Positions 1-12,110 of a stretch of DNA of 64,000 bases are shown here, in pieces (position 1 is the stretch's first letter; the number at the start of each line of letters is the position of its first letter). Made by a program: the position numbers and the translations under genes. The notes under the pieces were generated by a model that ran no database searches, had not been told where the DNA came from, and worked only from the letters and a program-made list of their open reading frames with translations. The DNA comes from Hydrangea macrophylla (lineage: Eukaryota > Streptophyta > Magnoliopsida > Cornales > Hydrangeaceae): contig CM066988.1 of assembly GCA_033977485.1 (NCBI GenBank), positions 7,501 to 71,500 on the forward strand. The letters are read 5' to 3'.

Positions 1-765
1 TAATCGAGATGACGAGTCGACAGTGAACTACTGTAACTATCATGGATTGGACTGACGATGTACCAATCCATAAGCCTGCTGGGGATAAAACTGAATTTGC
101 TAGGGATGAAATGATTCTTTTGAGGGCCAATAAAGTAAGTGATTGTACTGAAGATGAACTGAACTTGTTGGAGGAAAATATCTCTTTTGGGGACAATGCT
201 GCTAGGAATGAACTAATTATGTCGGAAAGGTGACAACCCGTTTTGAAATGAAAATGGTTTCTTCTAACGAGAGGATGTGGTTTTTATTGAGATACACCAC
301 ATTTGTTCAGGGAACTTGTCTAGAGACGAACTAGCTTTGTTGGGAATGACTTTGCTGGGGGATGAGAAGATTTTGTTGGGGAGGGGATGGTTGCACTGGG
401 AATAAAGGAAATTTGTGGCATGGTTTTGGTTTGGTTGCTGGGAAACTGAAAGAATATAGCCAATGGATCTTACGGACTGACTTATGACTGCCACTAATGC
501 TCAAGACTCTTGGGACACTTATGTTGTAGCCTTGACAAGTACAGTAATGGTGTTTGGAACTTCTACTTGTATCCACAGGATTTATAATTGGGAATCTCTT
601 TAAACCCACACATTTAAAACCATTAGGACAAATGGACTTGACAGGAACAACAATGACAAGCAAAGTTGGATTGGTTTGTATGAACCTTGAACTCTGATAC
701 AGTTACGATTAGATTATTACTAACTCAACCAAAGAAGGATTGACTTGACAAAAGTGATGACACAA
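1..765. other. Unassigned non-coding stretch, possibly part of the Ogre-like element
   Basis: No protein family is recognised. A 63-codon ORF at 42-233 has no known motif, and the phrase 'ctggggatga' and close variants recur several times between 79 and 370, suggesting decayed low-order repetition. The stretch directly abuts the target duplication of the solo LTR that starts at 766, so it is the interrupted left half of whatever continues at 3674. By position it may be 3' non-coding DNA of the minus-strand Ogre-like element to its right, but this is inference. Confidence 0.3.
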
Positions 766-3668
766 TGTGGGACCCCGACCCGGCGTGGTCAGAACGCCTA
801 CTAAACAGCTCAGCTAACAGCAAAGACAATTAATTAATCTTGAAACTAATAGTTTTAAAACAAACCAGCTATATAACGGCTCAAATTTGGATAATCCAAC
901 CTGTATTGAACAGCTTTATAAAACATGCTCAGTTAATTTTGAAAATCCAAATATATTATAAATAATTTACGACGACTAACCTAGCCCAAACAAACTAATT
1001 CCACTTGTGACTAATAGATTTAATATTATAACCACATCTATTTAGCAGAATTTACATTAAAACCCCCATAACATTATGTCACAAAATTTAAAGTGTTTAC
1101 ACATATTCAAAGCTTTCTGTCATCCACAATTCAAACTATTATACATTAAACTAATCCACACTACTGAACTTAAAAGTTTAAATTTTTACAACGTCTAACA
1201 AAAGTTATAAACTAGACTGCATTTTACACTTCCGACAAAATACCACTTTTATATGGCCATCCACAGCGAACCTAGACCCATGGCAGTGCAATCCTATAGC
1301 CCAAGAGATCATTGTACCTGCATAAGAAAATCTGTGTGGGCGTGAGCAAACCACGGCTCACGAACAACTAGATATAAAGATATGCGAATTTAAGCATATA
1401 TATAGCTCAGCACAGCACAAACACAGCTTAACGCATACCTACAATGCAATCTCATACATGCCATGACTCACACACCCGGGCCCATCAGCTTTAGCCTATT
1501 TTGGCTAATTTACCAAGTTTTCAGCTACTTGGTTTAACAGCTCAGCAATGCAAGTGCACAACATACAGTTTATGTTATGCTAGTAATGAAGTTAAAATCA
1601 TACAGCATACAGCTCAGTACTATTGCATAACATTCATGTTATGCCAGCTATGTATATAACATAAACAGCAATAAAATTATATCTAGAAGACCCACCTCAA
1701 ATCCGGTAAGTGAATAAAATTCACCTTTCTGCTTGCTTCTCGGTCACCTCCTTGGGTCCACTAGTACTAGCCTCGGTCCCTGAAATCTTAAAAATTAGAT
1801 TTCATAACAAAACAAATCTTATAATAGCAAAAAGTTAACAACTTAGGCTTTCCAATTAATAAAAAATCATATTTCTCAATCTTCAATTTCATAACTAGTA
1901 AGTAAAAATAAACAACTTCTATTATAAATAATAATGTAAAAATAAGCAACTTCTATAAGAAAACATTTAAGGAGAAACAACTTTTATAAGAAATAAAAAT
2001 GTAAGAAGTTCAAGTTTTCATTTGAAACAACCCAAATTCCCAAAATCATACCCAAATAGCTAATTTTTAACTTTCTCTCTCTCTACATCAATCAAGGTTT
2101 ATAAAAAAAACTAACAACTCTTTTATGGAGGCTTTCAAGTTCCAATAATATTCATAATGCATTAAAAAAAAAAATCCACATCTAATATTGTTCACCACAA
2201 CCATCAAATAAAAATCAAGAACCCATTTTAAAGGCTCAAGAACATCTTCAATGGTGTTATACCCAAATCATAACCCAATTCTAATATTTTCTATACACTT
2301 CTCCAATATATATATATATATTGTTGTTGTTGCAACTATCAAATTTAAATATCAATCAACAATTTTTCCAAATCAAGTAATACCCATAAGTTAGAGTATT
2401 TTAAAAACACACACTACACCAAGAACACACACTACACCAAGAACACCAAGAACACATACCAATCTTTACTTCTCTTCCCAACTCAACTCTTTCAAAGTTT
2501 CTTGTAAGAGTAATCCAAAGCATTAAAAATGTCATTATAACAACAAAAATCAACCAACATATAGATTTGAAACAACAATTTTCAAGAACCAATAACACCC
2601 AAAAACTTCAAAGTTCATCAATGGTGGCTACCACCTCAAACCCAAATCCAAATTTCATCCATGGTCAAACCCAAATCAATCTTTTCAAGACTTGAACTAA
2701 TAATATTTCAAGACATTAATAATATACTCCCAACACCAACAACATTAAAATCAAAACCCAAAATAAAATGCAATTTTCGGATTTATTGAAAACCCTTAAA
2801 TTTCAACACCCCAACAATTCCAAAATCAACTATATTCAAGCAAAAATTGTCATACATGATATACATATCACCTAAGGCATATAGAACACATATTCACTAT
2901 CAAAATCAACCAAATCAAACTTCAAATTTGAATCTAAAATATTCAATTTTCGGATTTATACCAAACCCTAAAAATACATGTTCCAAATTTGCCCAAAACT
3001 CAAGTTTTACATAAAAAATCTTCATACCACATCATATATACATATCAAGGATCATGTAAACAAGTTCTACAACATAAATTTACAACTTTAATCCCTTAAT
3101 TTCAGATTCTAAGAAAAGAATTCAAAAGCCCCAATTCACAATTTCAACAAATTTCACTTACCTAGGATGTAGAAGATGAAGATTCCTCCCTTTCTTCCCA
3201 ATTTCTATGTCTTCTTCCCTCTACTCTTCTTCTTTTTCTTCTTCTTCTTCCCTTCTTCCTCTCTTTCTCTTCTCTTCTTCTTCACTGTAACTCTCTCAAC
3301 TATACAGTCAAGGAGACTAACGTATCTCCCTAAAATTTATTTTCCAACTTTTTTTAAAAAATTATGTTTAACACCCCAACTTTCTTTAAAACAAGCACTT
3401 GAGTTCTCAAACTTCCCTAAATTTTCCCATATCATCTTAGTACCCCCAAAAAGAGTTATTTCCTAACTCAAAATTCCAAAAATGGAATTTTTCAGTTCTA
3501 ACCCAACACATAATTATTTAATAGTTAACAGCTCAGCATAAAAAAAATTTAATAACAATTCAGCTTAAATAATTAAATCACAGAAATTTGAATTTTAAAC
3601 AACTCAGTTCAGCTTAATAAAGTAAATGATTTATTATTTTAATATTCTTTTCAGGTTCGGGTCTCACA
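766..3668 (-). mobile_element. Solo LTR, Ty3/gypsy (Tekay-like), 2.9 kb
   Basis: The sequence starts TGTGGGACCC and ends GGGTCTCACA, so it has the TG...CA ends and imperfect inverted termini of an LTR. It is flanked on both sides by the same 5 bp, CACAA (761-765 and 3669-3673), as expected for LTR-element integration. No internal region or primer site is attached, so it is a solo LTR left by recombination between two LTRs. Read on the minus strand it contains a purine-rich GAAGAAG leader (about 3290-3190) followed by a good splice donor (TAGGTAAGTG near 3165). This resembles the leader in the gypsy LTR at 37504-40618 and is why I place it on the minus strand. Tekay is a likely lineage, not proven. 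The 96-codon ORF inside it is low-complexity Phe/Ser/Leu. Confidence 0.85.
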
Positions 3669-3954
3669 CACAAAGTGCCCAAATTAGCATAATCAATGTG
3701 TCTTTGGCATAAATGATGCACTGATCATCTTTTATGTTCACTCCTCATCTTAATATGATAACACTTTGCTGATAAATCTGGTTTTTGAAAATTCCACACT
3801 ATTGATCTAATCAATTTTCTACTTTTCCCAGGAAGTGTTTTGAAATAGTGCCTCAGCTTTTAGAATAAAAGATGCTCTATCTCAAAATTTTCAAAATAAC
3901 TCAGTGACTTGAAAACTCGCCCTTGGCGTGAAGGGATCATGTTAGACACACGGA

Positions 3955-4165
3955 GTTTGCCCCTAACTTGAGGTGTAGGAAGTGGAATTCATAGGCAAAC
4001 AAGGTGGATGATCGAAGTTTGCCCCTTGTTTGGACGATGGTTTATTGGAGGTTTTCGGCAAACGAGGTAGATGACCGAAGTTTGCCCCTTGTATGAAGGG
4101 TAGATAGTAAAATTTAGGCAAACAAGGCAGATAGCCGAAGTTTGCCCCTAGTGTGGAAGATGATT
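3955..4165. repeat. Imperfect tandem repeat, about 62-bp period
   Basis: The phrase GTTTGCCCC starts near 3955, 4017, 4080 and 4140, giving spacings of about 62, 63 and 60 bp. Each unit also carries a 'ggcaaac(a/g)aggyrgat' segment before the next GTTTGCCCC. There are about 3.5 diverged units. Confidence 0.75.
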
Positions 4166-4365
4166 TTTGGCTTGAGGCAAGGACCGCGACTTTAATCTCT
4201 AAAAAATGCTCATAATTTTTGCCTAGGCACCAGTGAGGTAACCTAGAGAGCTCTTTTCTCTCATTTTTAATTGCTCACTCTGGATTTAGCTCTAATTTTT
4301 GTCTAGGCATCTTTTCGAATTTTCGACCTAGTAAGCCATTCCTTTTTTTTTCTTTTGAAAGTCTG

Positions 4366-4617
4366 CCTACATACCCCCAAGCGGGGATCAAATCCAACGT
4401 AGTTCGGGCCAGGACCTTGAAAGAAGAGGGGTTAATTATGATGGTGTCGACTGAACTGATGCGGTTGCCTACGTATCCTCGAGTGGGAATCAGGTCGAGC
4501 ATAGTTCAAGGCAAGGCTTTGAAAGAAATTGGTTTGAATATTATGGTGTCGACTGAACCGATGCGGTTGCCTACGTATCCCCGAGAAGGAATCAAGTCGA
4601 GTGTAGTTCAAGGCTAA
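4366..4617. repeat. Tandem repeat, 102-bp period, about 2.5 copies
   Basis: CCTACRTA starts at 4366, 4468 and 4570, exactly 102 bp apart. Each unit also contains ATGGTGTCGACTGAAC and a 'gtagttc' segment. Because 102 is divisible by 3, the array gives open but meaningless ORFs on both strands. Confidence 0.85.
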
Positions 4618-5714
4618 GGTTCTTGGAAAGGTTGAGGTATGAGGGTTTTTTAAACCAATCGTCAAATAAGTTCAAACTTGAGCCACTTGTGGTTTCTTTG
4701 AATAAGAGTATTTGGTTTTGATATCCCTTTCTTTTCTTTTCTTTTCTTTTTATTTTGAGGATTGATCCTTTTCACTTTCATCTAGCCAGTCAATTTTGTT
4801 TTTCATTTAGTTAATTCTTATAAGATCTTTTAATCGCAATCTCAGAATTCCAGAATGTGTATGTCAGCTCTCAGAGTTTATTTGTGGTCATTCCAAGCCT
4901 TTTGAAATGTGATCTAGGCACATTCTTATGATGTTCCTTGAAGCGAACGATTCTTTCATTTGTTTCATCAAAATTTTCTCCAACATTTTGATTGGCTATG
5001 GTCAGATTTTGGAAATCAATAGCCTTTTTGCTCTAACTTTTGCCTAGGTGCACTTTTCGAGTTTTCTACCAAGCAAGTTTTTATTTTCTTTCTTTTTCTT
5101 TTTTTTTTTCTTTTTTGAAAGGGGAGAACAAACTAATTGAAAGTGTTTGGCTACCATCAAGAACTAAGTCTGCACTACTTTCAATTGGACAAATTGTATG
5201 GCTCCCAATTGAATTGGGCTCAAGGCTTCGAAGTGGTGGAAAAAGGGTGTTGGGCAAGCCCCAAGTCAGTTTCAAGTATGTCTTTTCAAGATTGAAGCAA
5301 GAGAATCTCTTAAACTCTTAAAGTAAGACTATTCAATTCTCGGCTCTTCTTCGGTGTTAGTGCGAAATAGACTTTGACCTTTTCAGGATTCTTTTTTATG
5401 CGAAAATTTATTAGCAGAGTGTTATCCATGATGATTTGAAAAGTGACATTTTCAGTTCAGTGATTCATGTATTTATGACTAGACATATCAAATTAAACAA
5501 AATGAGATTTCATTTCATCAAAAGAGAAAGATTACATTTCTTGGTACAGGCTCAACCAAACTTAAAAATAGATGGACTCGACCACAAGACTACTCTTGAA
5601 ATAGACTTGAAATATAGAACAGACTCAACTTGACATGACCTGGTCTCAAATGGAGTGTCGCGGTGAATCACTTATTTCTTTTTTTTATTGGCAGAAGTTC
5701 CAGACACTATCACT

Positions 5715-6857
5715 TTACTGCGTAACTTCAACATTCATTAGTATCGGTAAAAGGCAGCATTCGATCGGTTGGTCCAAGCCAAGATTGTGGATGGGATTAG
5801 GATGGGCTGCATTCTCTATAAGGTTCTGAATGTCATGGTGGAGGCGAATGCACTGATCGGTGGCATGGCCTAGATTTTGGTGATAAGCACATCGTAGGCT
5901 CATATTATAGTAGGAGGGTATGGAATCCGGTAGCAGCTTGTGAGGGAGGAGCTGCAAGTGGCCCTTTTTCAGTAGGCGGTCCAAGGCTGTGGAAAAGGGA
6001 ACATCAAGTTTGGAGAATGCGCGAGGGCCTTTAAGGCGATTTTGTGGAATGGACTGGTACAGATGAAGAGGGTAGGCCCTTGGTTGGTTGCTAAGTCCAT
6101 TGACATCCGGGGAGTTCGGGGAATAGTTAGGTCTCTTGGACTGGTGTTGGGGTTCATCCTTCTTGAACTTTCCTTTTCTGATGGCATCCTCTATTCTAGT
6201 GCCTATTTCGAACGCAGTGAAGGTCTCATTGAAGTTCTGCCTGGTCGTCTATAGGTCCCGGATGGTGACATCAAACTCTTGGTTGTAAAAGTAGTGATCA
6301 ATAAAAGTTCTAGCAACATCTTCCTAGACTCGGGTCTTGGAGGCTTCAAGGGTTAGGAACCAGGATAGTGCGGTATTTTTTAGGGTTTGAGGGAACAGCA
6401 TAACTATGTGCTCATGAGTGCATCCCATAGATTAGAAGATGTTCATGCACAACTTGATGTGACCTTTTGGATTCCCGGTCCCATCGAAGCGATCAATTTC
6501 TGGCATTTTGAAGTTCTCAGGCAGTTTTACTTTGATGTGTTCGAACAGGCCTTCTAGATCTAGTATGTAATCATTAACCCCCTTGCTCTTTCTTAGCACC
6601 TTCTCTAGCTTGTCAACTTTGTCTAGCATCTCCTTAATTCTCTTATCTGTTGTGGGAGGCGGGACCCCATTAAACTAGTTCTCAATCCCATCTTGATTCG
6701 GAGCTGCGGCAGTTGGTAGTGGTACAAACCCTGGCTGTGGTGGAAAACCTAGTGGATACTGTGGTTGTTGCTGTCGGAATTCTTCCATAAAATTCAAAAC
6801 CTGATTCAACAGATCAGACTGCTGGTTGATCAACTTCATCAAGTTCTCTGGATCCAT
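5715..6857 (-). pseudogene. gag of a Tat/Ogre-like Ty3/gypsy element, broken by in-frame stops
   Basis: Gag forms the retrotransposon's virus-like particle and binds its RNA. Read on the minus strand from the Met at 6857, one frame runs to about 5715. It has a Gln/Pro-rich N-terminus and a gag core with the phrase KMPEIDRFDGTGNPKGHI. Near the C-terminus is a zinc knuckle CAYHQNLGHATDQC, a C-X2-H-X4-H-X4-C pattern typical of Tat/Ogre gag rather than the usual CCHC. The segments at 6857, 6629 and 5984 are in the same frame, so the visible damage is mostly in-frame stops (for example near 6675 and 6432). No pol follows at lower coordinates. The upstream neighbours (minisatellite, primer site, LTR) are in the order expected for a minus-strand element. 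The family call is fairly firm; the gene is dead. Confidence 0.8.
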
Positions 6858-7229
6858 AAAACTGGCTTTTTGTAGACTGGCCCTGACTAGTCGGCTATTG
6901 GAACTTCTGACCCAAGACTAGGACCCCAATTGCTGACCCTGAGAATCTATATTGACCTATAGATTTGAGAAGAGGAAGTGTATCAGGTTGTGATAATGAC
7001 AATTGGACAGACAATGATAGTAACAACAAGTGTGGACTGACTCGTGTACAGACTGACGGAGATGTGCGTGCATGCAGACTGACATGAATTGTGTATGCAT
7101 ATGAGACAAGCATGCGGATGCAAGCCCTAATCTATATGATGTCTCTACTTCTAACACATAACAGTTAAACAAGTAAGGCCCTAGCCATATAGAGTGTGCT
7201 AACTTTACTTTCCAGTGTGATCACCATGG

Positions 7230-7595
7230 GAGAAAGAAGTATTTCCAAGATATTTGGGGAAGTTTGGAACGAGTTTATGGGAGAAACCAGTATATCTGGG
7301 AAATCTGGGAGATTTGGACAGAGTTTCTAGGAGAAACTGGTATATCTGGGCATTTTTGGGAGATTTAGATAGAGTTTTCGGGAGAAACTAGTATATCTAG
7401 GCATTTGGACTGAGTTTTTGGGAAAAACTGGTATATCTAGGCATTTCTGGGAAATTTGGACAGAATTTTTGGCAAAAACTGGTATATCTGGACATTTCTG
7501 GGAAATTTGGACAGAGTTTCTAGGGAAAACTGGTATATCTAGTCATTTCTGGAAAATTTGGACAGAGTTTCTGGGGAAACAGGGATATATGACAA
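7230..7595. repeat. Minisatellite, 51-bp unit, about 7 copies, in the Ogre-like leader
   Basis: The core TATATCTGG or TATATCTAG begins at 7291, 7341, 7392, 7432, 7483, 7534 and (diverged) 7585. The spacing is 51 bp except for one 40-bp shortened unit. Since 51 is 17 codons, the plus strand reads as an in-frame 17-residue repeat (HFWEIWTEFL core). It lies between the primer site and gag of the minus-strand element, so it is part of the untranslated leader. Confidence 0.9.
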
Positions 7596-7627
7596 AAGCA
7601 AGCGATGATGGTAATAATAATGTCTAG

Positions 7628-8200
7628 CTAGTTTTCATACTCCTATATCTTAGAACCAGAAAACAAGGTTTGTGGTGTATATCTTTGTGAACATGGAGCA
7701 GACGTCCTTATCATGGTGCCTAGGCAGGTCAACTCAATGTGATCACATATGAGTGATTACCTTGGGAATCATAAGAAAGAGGTTTTGTTCCATGCCACAT
7801 AAGCGTCTACATATCGCAGGTAATCCCACCAGGGCATACAGCAGCTATATCACATTGTCCTATCTTAAAAGATAAATCAACAGTCCTATAAAAGGTTCTA
7901 CAGGAATCTATATGCAAAGGCTGGATTTAGTCAAAGAGGGTCGTTGACGAGAGTTCTAATATACCGCCAGAGAGATAGTACAGAAGTTCTTACTCTTTTT
8001 GATATACCTTAGAAGGTACAGTATCAATGGTGACTTGTGCCCTGGCACAGCAAGACCTGAACAATGTCAACACTACGTTTCAGACACAATCGGAGAGGGA
8101 AATGCAGAAGTGCAATGCGATGAACCAGAGACACTAAAAAGATAATTTTAAGGATGCTTCTTATGAGTCAAACCTCTATATTATTTTGTTTTGAAAATAA
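7628..8200 (-). other. Leader of the Ogre-like element, nothing else seen
   Basis: Non-coding DNA between the minisatellite and the primer-binding site. No ORF, RNA gene or nested insertion could be recognised. Confidence 0.4.
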
Positions 8201-8201
8201 A

Positions 8202-8223
8202 ATCCCCAGTGGAGTCTCCAGAT
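8202..8223 (-). other. Primer-binding site region of the Ogre-like element
   Basis: On the minus strand, immediately after the LTR end (...CCACA), the sequence reads TGGAGACTCCACTGGGGAT. This has the form of the tRNA-Arg-type primer site used by Ogre/Tat elements (from memory, TGGCGACTCCACTGGGGA), with one mismatch early on. Its position proves that the LTR to the right is the 5' LTR of a minus-strand element. Confidence 0.7.
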
Positions 8224-11200
8224 TGTGGACATGCGAAATTGACTTTCCTTTTGTTTTGAAATGATTTGGAAAAAAGTAAAAAAGAAAGTTCTGTTGAAAA
8301 CAGATACAGGGTCGCCACTTGGTCTTTAAGGAACCAAGAAACCTAATTTTGACTCACCCAAATGAATAAAGGGCATCGGCCCTTCATAAGCAAAGAAATT
8401 AGCTCGGGGTTTTGGTACGAGAGAGGAAGGAGACTTTGCGATGACTAAAACACCCTCAACTCGCCCCGCCTTTCGACTGGCCTCAATTAGCATCCAAATA
8501 ATCATCTAATACTATGTTTGGTTCCACAATTAATACTACGATAGTATATTACATTTCATAAGAATCTTGAAATAGAAGATCAAAAGTTAAGATATCATTC
8601 ATAAGATCTAAGCCAAATATCACACAATGTAAAGGAAGCGTTGGTTGGGCAAGCTCTTTCGAGGAGATCAACCGTCTGGGATATTAAGAAGAAAGAAGAA
8701 GTAAACTGCACTTTGATATCATGCTTAGCAAGCTAGTATAATGCATGTTAATCTTTGAGAAAAGAAAATCTTTCAATTCCCAGGACGGATGAGAAAGGAA
8801 GACTAGATCAAGGGGGAGCATGAACGTATGATCAAGTTCATTCCTTATAATCTTCTTAGATTAAGAGTCACAAAAACTCCAAATCTTGCTTGGATGCAAT
8901 GTATGATCCTAGGATGTGCAAGGTAGAAGTGTGTTTGTGTTCATGGATTTCTAGAATGACTTAGAAGTCTAAAAATATGCATGAATGAATAAAGGATGTT
9001 ATTATAGGATGTGTACAAATGTAGCATAAACTACTTCCTAAGAGATGAGTTAATTTGGAATGCAAGTAAACATCTATTCACAGAATAAAAGTTGAAACAA
9101 GCTTGCTGTGAATAGTGAATAGTGAACAGAATAGTGAACTGATCTTGTAAAAATGGAAATGTGGGGATAGGAATGTTTTTAATTCATGATTTTTTATGGA
9201 GATTATCCTTATTGTGTTTAGAATCCATATCAAAAAGCCAAACTACAATAGCTATTACAGATTAAGAGAAATCACATAAACAAGAGAGGCTGCTTAGAAA
9301 CAGAGTCCGTACAGTCGACTGAAATGTAAAAAAAATCTTTGAAAATGAAAACAAAACATTTAGAGGCCCATATTATACAAAGAGTTCCCCAAGACACTAA
9401 AGTTCAAGGAAAAAATGAGTTGAGACCACTCTTTATAGAAACGTTTTTTTGGAAAACAAGTTGTAAGTCAACTGAGCTGCTGTGACAGAGAAAACAGAAA
9501 GTCTGGATGGAATGTGTGGGTCAAAATGGGACACTTCCAAGTGTTTTTAAATCAAACCAAAAATCACGGGTGTTCTCTAATGAGTTAGGAATACTTTCCA
9601 AGTGCTCTCATAGTCATCCTTTGAGTATTGAACTCAGAATGTTAATTTAAACTTAGATAACTCACTATTTTGGAGTTTTTTTTTTTTAGAAAAACAAGGT
9701 CTATTTTATGGAATCCAAATGTTGGGATTTTAGAGGGGTTTTGAAAGCATATTTCCAGCACTAAATGGAGATTATAACCACTTAGAAAACCAACATCAAA
9801 CTCATCATCAAGAACTCCGAATATTATTTACATAAACATACTTTTTGTGAGAATATGACTTCAACAATACATATGAATGTATTGAAGTTAAAATCATCAT
9901 CCATCAAATATGTCTTTGAGGTCAAGAGCTACTATCCATAAGGATTCACTCTCCTAAAACAACATATCATTTAGATGATGACAAACATGTAAGTAATCAA
10001 AGAAAAATAAAAAGGAAATGAGGTAAGAAGAAATGAACATGTATAAACAAGCAAACAAATAGCAATCAATAGTTGATAATCATTAAAATATTGGACTTGT
10101 AGCTTGGTGTTTCACTCATATACATTGATATTTGGAGATGAAAGTAGATTCCTAACTCAAGATTGCTCAAAAATGGTGATTGGGGAGGATTTGAATGTGA
10201 AGTATAAGAGAGATAATGGAAGAAAACAACCTTAGAACTCACTTTCTTATAGAAAAACAGTAGGAGGAAGCTCCTTTCTCATTTCTAATTCTGACTCTAT
10301 CTCTCTTTCCCTCTACAACTTCTATAACTTTACACTTGGTCTCCCCCAAAATGAAGAGCAAAGGGGGGTTTATATAGGCCAATTTGGGGGTGGTTTTGGG
10401 ATTTAGAAAGTGCTCCCATTAGTCCCAAACATCTGTGAACAAGAAACTATGTCATTTTAACTTCCAATTATTCAATTTGGACTCCCAAAATAAATTACAA
10501 AAATGGATTTGTCAAGGGTTGAGTGGCCCAGTGCCGCCACGGCACTACTCCTCAGACGCCAAGAAAATTGTATTTAGGCCCCCCAGAGGTTCCGGTATTC
10601 GCGAAAAGGTCTTATTTCGTCCGAAATTCACAGAAAATGCATACGAACTACAAACCGAGGTCGTGATATACCGTTAGAAAGGTAATGGAGTCTAATTTCC
10701 ATAAAAAAAAAAATAGTTTTGAGATAGGTCACTTTGAAAAGTTTTGTGGTATTCGCGATAAAAGTCGATATGATTGCCTTTTTCACCTTCGAAAATTCAT
10801 AATAAATTTGTTTTAAGTCCAAAAATTATGTACGATATACTGTTGGAAAGCTATTGACCTCTAGTATCTATGGAAAATTTTTGAAAAATGGTACGGTGCT
10901 CTCGTTTCAAAGTCAACTTTTAGGTCAAACTGGTCAAACCAAGGACCTCTAGGAAGTTCTGGGAGCCTCTGGTAGCTTCCAAGAGCTGATGCTGTCATCT
11001 GATTTTCTTTTAAACTCATTTTAGTACTTTTCTTTTGAACTTTCGGGCGAATTCTAACGATTTCGGTCAAAGCCTGGTCAAATCTGGGTCAAACCGGTCA
11101 ACGGAGACTTTCTGGGAACTTTCGGGACTTCCGAGGGTCTCTGAGAGCTGACGATTTCATCTAATTTCCAGAACTTTTGGTCCGAATCTGGGAGTGTTTG

Positions 11201-11357
11201 GGCTTTCAGGGGCATTTTGGTTATTTTTACCACTTTCTGAGCATTTTGAGAGATAGAACTAATTTCCAAGCGTCCTTTTCTAGTCTTTTTCAATCATCAT
11301 GAACCATCAAGATATGGGTCTCCTAAATCTGATAGCCGACAAAATGGGGTGTCTACA
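8224..11357 (-). mobile_element. 5' LTR of a Tat/Ogre-like Ty3/gypsy element (3.1 kb)
   Basis: On the plus strand it runs from TGTGGACATG to GGGGTGTCTACA, so on the minus strand it starts TGTAGACACCCC, a start I associate with Ogre-type LTRs, and ends ...TGTCCACA next to the primer site. A TATA motif on the minus strand (10368-10378), followed by a pyrimidine/purine-rich leader, supports the direction. The right boundary interrupts a copia internal region at 11358. The matching 3' LTR and the second copy of the expected target duplication (CCCAA) are not found in this window, so the element is truncated or continues off the left edge. No gene is seen inside; small ORFs are chance. Confidence 0.8.
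10368..10378 (-). promoter_or_regulatory. TATA box of the Ogre-like LTR
   Basis: The minus strand reads CCTATATAAACC here, inside the LTR. It is followed about 40-130 bp downstream by a GA-rich leader. It is a plausible polymerase II core promoter for the minus-strand element; no start site can be proven. Confidence 0.55.
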
Positions 11358-11431
11358 CCCAAATTGAAATTCATTTTTGCAAGTTTTGTACACTAAATGG
11401 GCCACAAACATCCTATAGGCTCTAATACCAA
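11358..11431 (-). other. Truncated copia internal DNA and primer site
   Basis: On the minus strand the LTR to the right ends ...TTCTACA and is followed by TTGGTATTAGAGCC (11418-11431). This is a one-base variant of the initiator tRNA-Met primer site, and then CTATAGG as in the related element at 22010-22028. Only about 60 further bases of the internal region remain before the Ogre-like LTR cuts it off at 11357. Confidence 0.7.
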
Positions 11432-11854
11432 TGTAGAATATACATGCATACACGCATACCAAGTGAGTTTAGGTTCGTTAGCTAGCGGAATAACTCGTTG
11501 GATCGACAAAACGGCGTTGTTACGAGCCCTCTGCTTAAACCTCAAACTAGCTGCCTCCGTGTAACTTCTTGTGTCTCGTATTAGTCGCTGAGAATGCTAC
11601 GTGAGCGATCTCCGATGATACCACAATCTAAATCCCAAGCCTTTTGGTGATATGCTATAGAGAGAGAGAATCGAGAGAAAGAGAGAGAGAGAGAGGCTTC
11701 TTAAGTGTGTCACACAGGATTTGTGTTGTATATGTGTATATATATAGGCATACACAAACCCTACCTTTCTAAGGACTTCAAAAGCCCATGCCTCTTTGGA
11801 CCCGGTCCAATATTATGTGGGTGCTCGTATGGCCCGGCTACATTATAATCTACA
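11432..11854 (-). mobile_element. Diverged copia 5' LTR (423 bp)
   Basis: Runs TGTAGAATAT...TAATCTACA with TG/CA ends. It shares order and phrases with the LTRs at 14830-15294 and 22029-22501: catgcatac near the start, 'gttacragccct', 'ctaaatcccaagcc', a GA-rich stretch, and tatatata plus 'aggacttc'. It is much more diverged than those two are from each other. Its position next to the minus-strand primer site makes it a 5' LTR whose body was lost when the Ogre-like element inserted. Confidence 0.75.
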
Positions 11855-12110
11855 GCCCCCATTTTGGTGTTTCTCCTTTTTTAAAAGCACAATTTCATGT
11901 TATTTCATTTGGCAACTAGTTTATGAGCTTTGCAAAAAGTGAACTTAGGGCTTTGGGGGGGGAGAGAGCTTTAAAAAGCTCTAGAATGGAGCTTTTAAAA
12001 GCTCAAGGTTGCTTTTTGGTTTCATGATGTTTTTTAAGAGTAATGTGTCACTTGTACAAAATTATCAAACAACTTCATCATAAATTTCATAAGCTAGTTT
12101 TAAAAGCCAC
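11855..12110. other. Non-coding spacer with an AGCTTTTAAAAGCT palindrome
   Basis: Contains a perfect 16-bp palindrome, GAGCTTTTAAAAGCTC (11989-12004), and a similar AGAGCTTTAAAAAGCTCT just before it. The phrase GCCCCCATTTT occurs at 11855-11865 and again near 12115, bracketing the spacer. This could be the target duplication of a small DNA element, but I could not find convincing terminal inverted repeats. Confidence 0.35.

Larger units (their letters stand above)
3674..5700 (-). other. Non-coding remnant with tandem repeats, probable Ogre-like element
   Basis: No coding family is visible. It holds two tandem arrays (annotated separately) and CT/T-rich tracts near 4730-4750 and 5085-5117. 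It sits between the solo LTR and a minus-strand gag, so in that orientation it lies downstream of gag. The protease, reverse transcriptase and integrase expected there are missing. I infer that it is non-coding DNA of the same Tat/Ogre-like element. Confidence 0.4.

Noticed and set aside
3176..3466. 96-codon ORF, Phe/Ser/Leu-rich
   Set aside because: Translation of a CTT/TTC-rich leader inside the solo LTR; no conserved motif.
4366..4617. CRISPR-like or regulatory repeat array
   Set aside because: Direct repeats of 102 bp without unique spacers, in plant nuclear DNA; an ordinary tandem repeat.
7418..7627. 69-codon ORF with HFWEIWTEFL repeats
   Set aside because: Made by a 51-bp minisatellite in frame; no start context or homologue, and it lies in a minus-strand leader.
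8224..11357. Complete Ogre-like element with both LTRs
   Set aside because: Only one LTR is present; neither a second TGTGGACATG start nor a matching CCCAA flank was found to the left.
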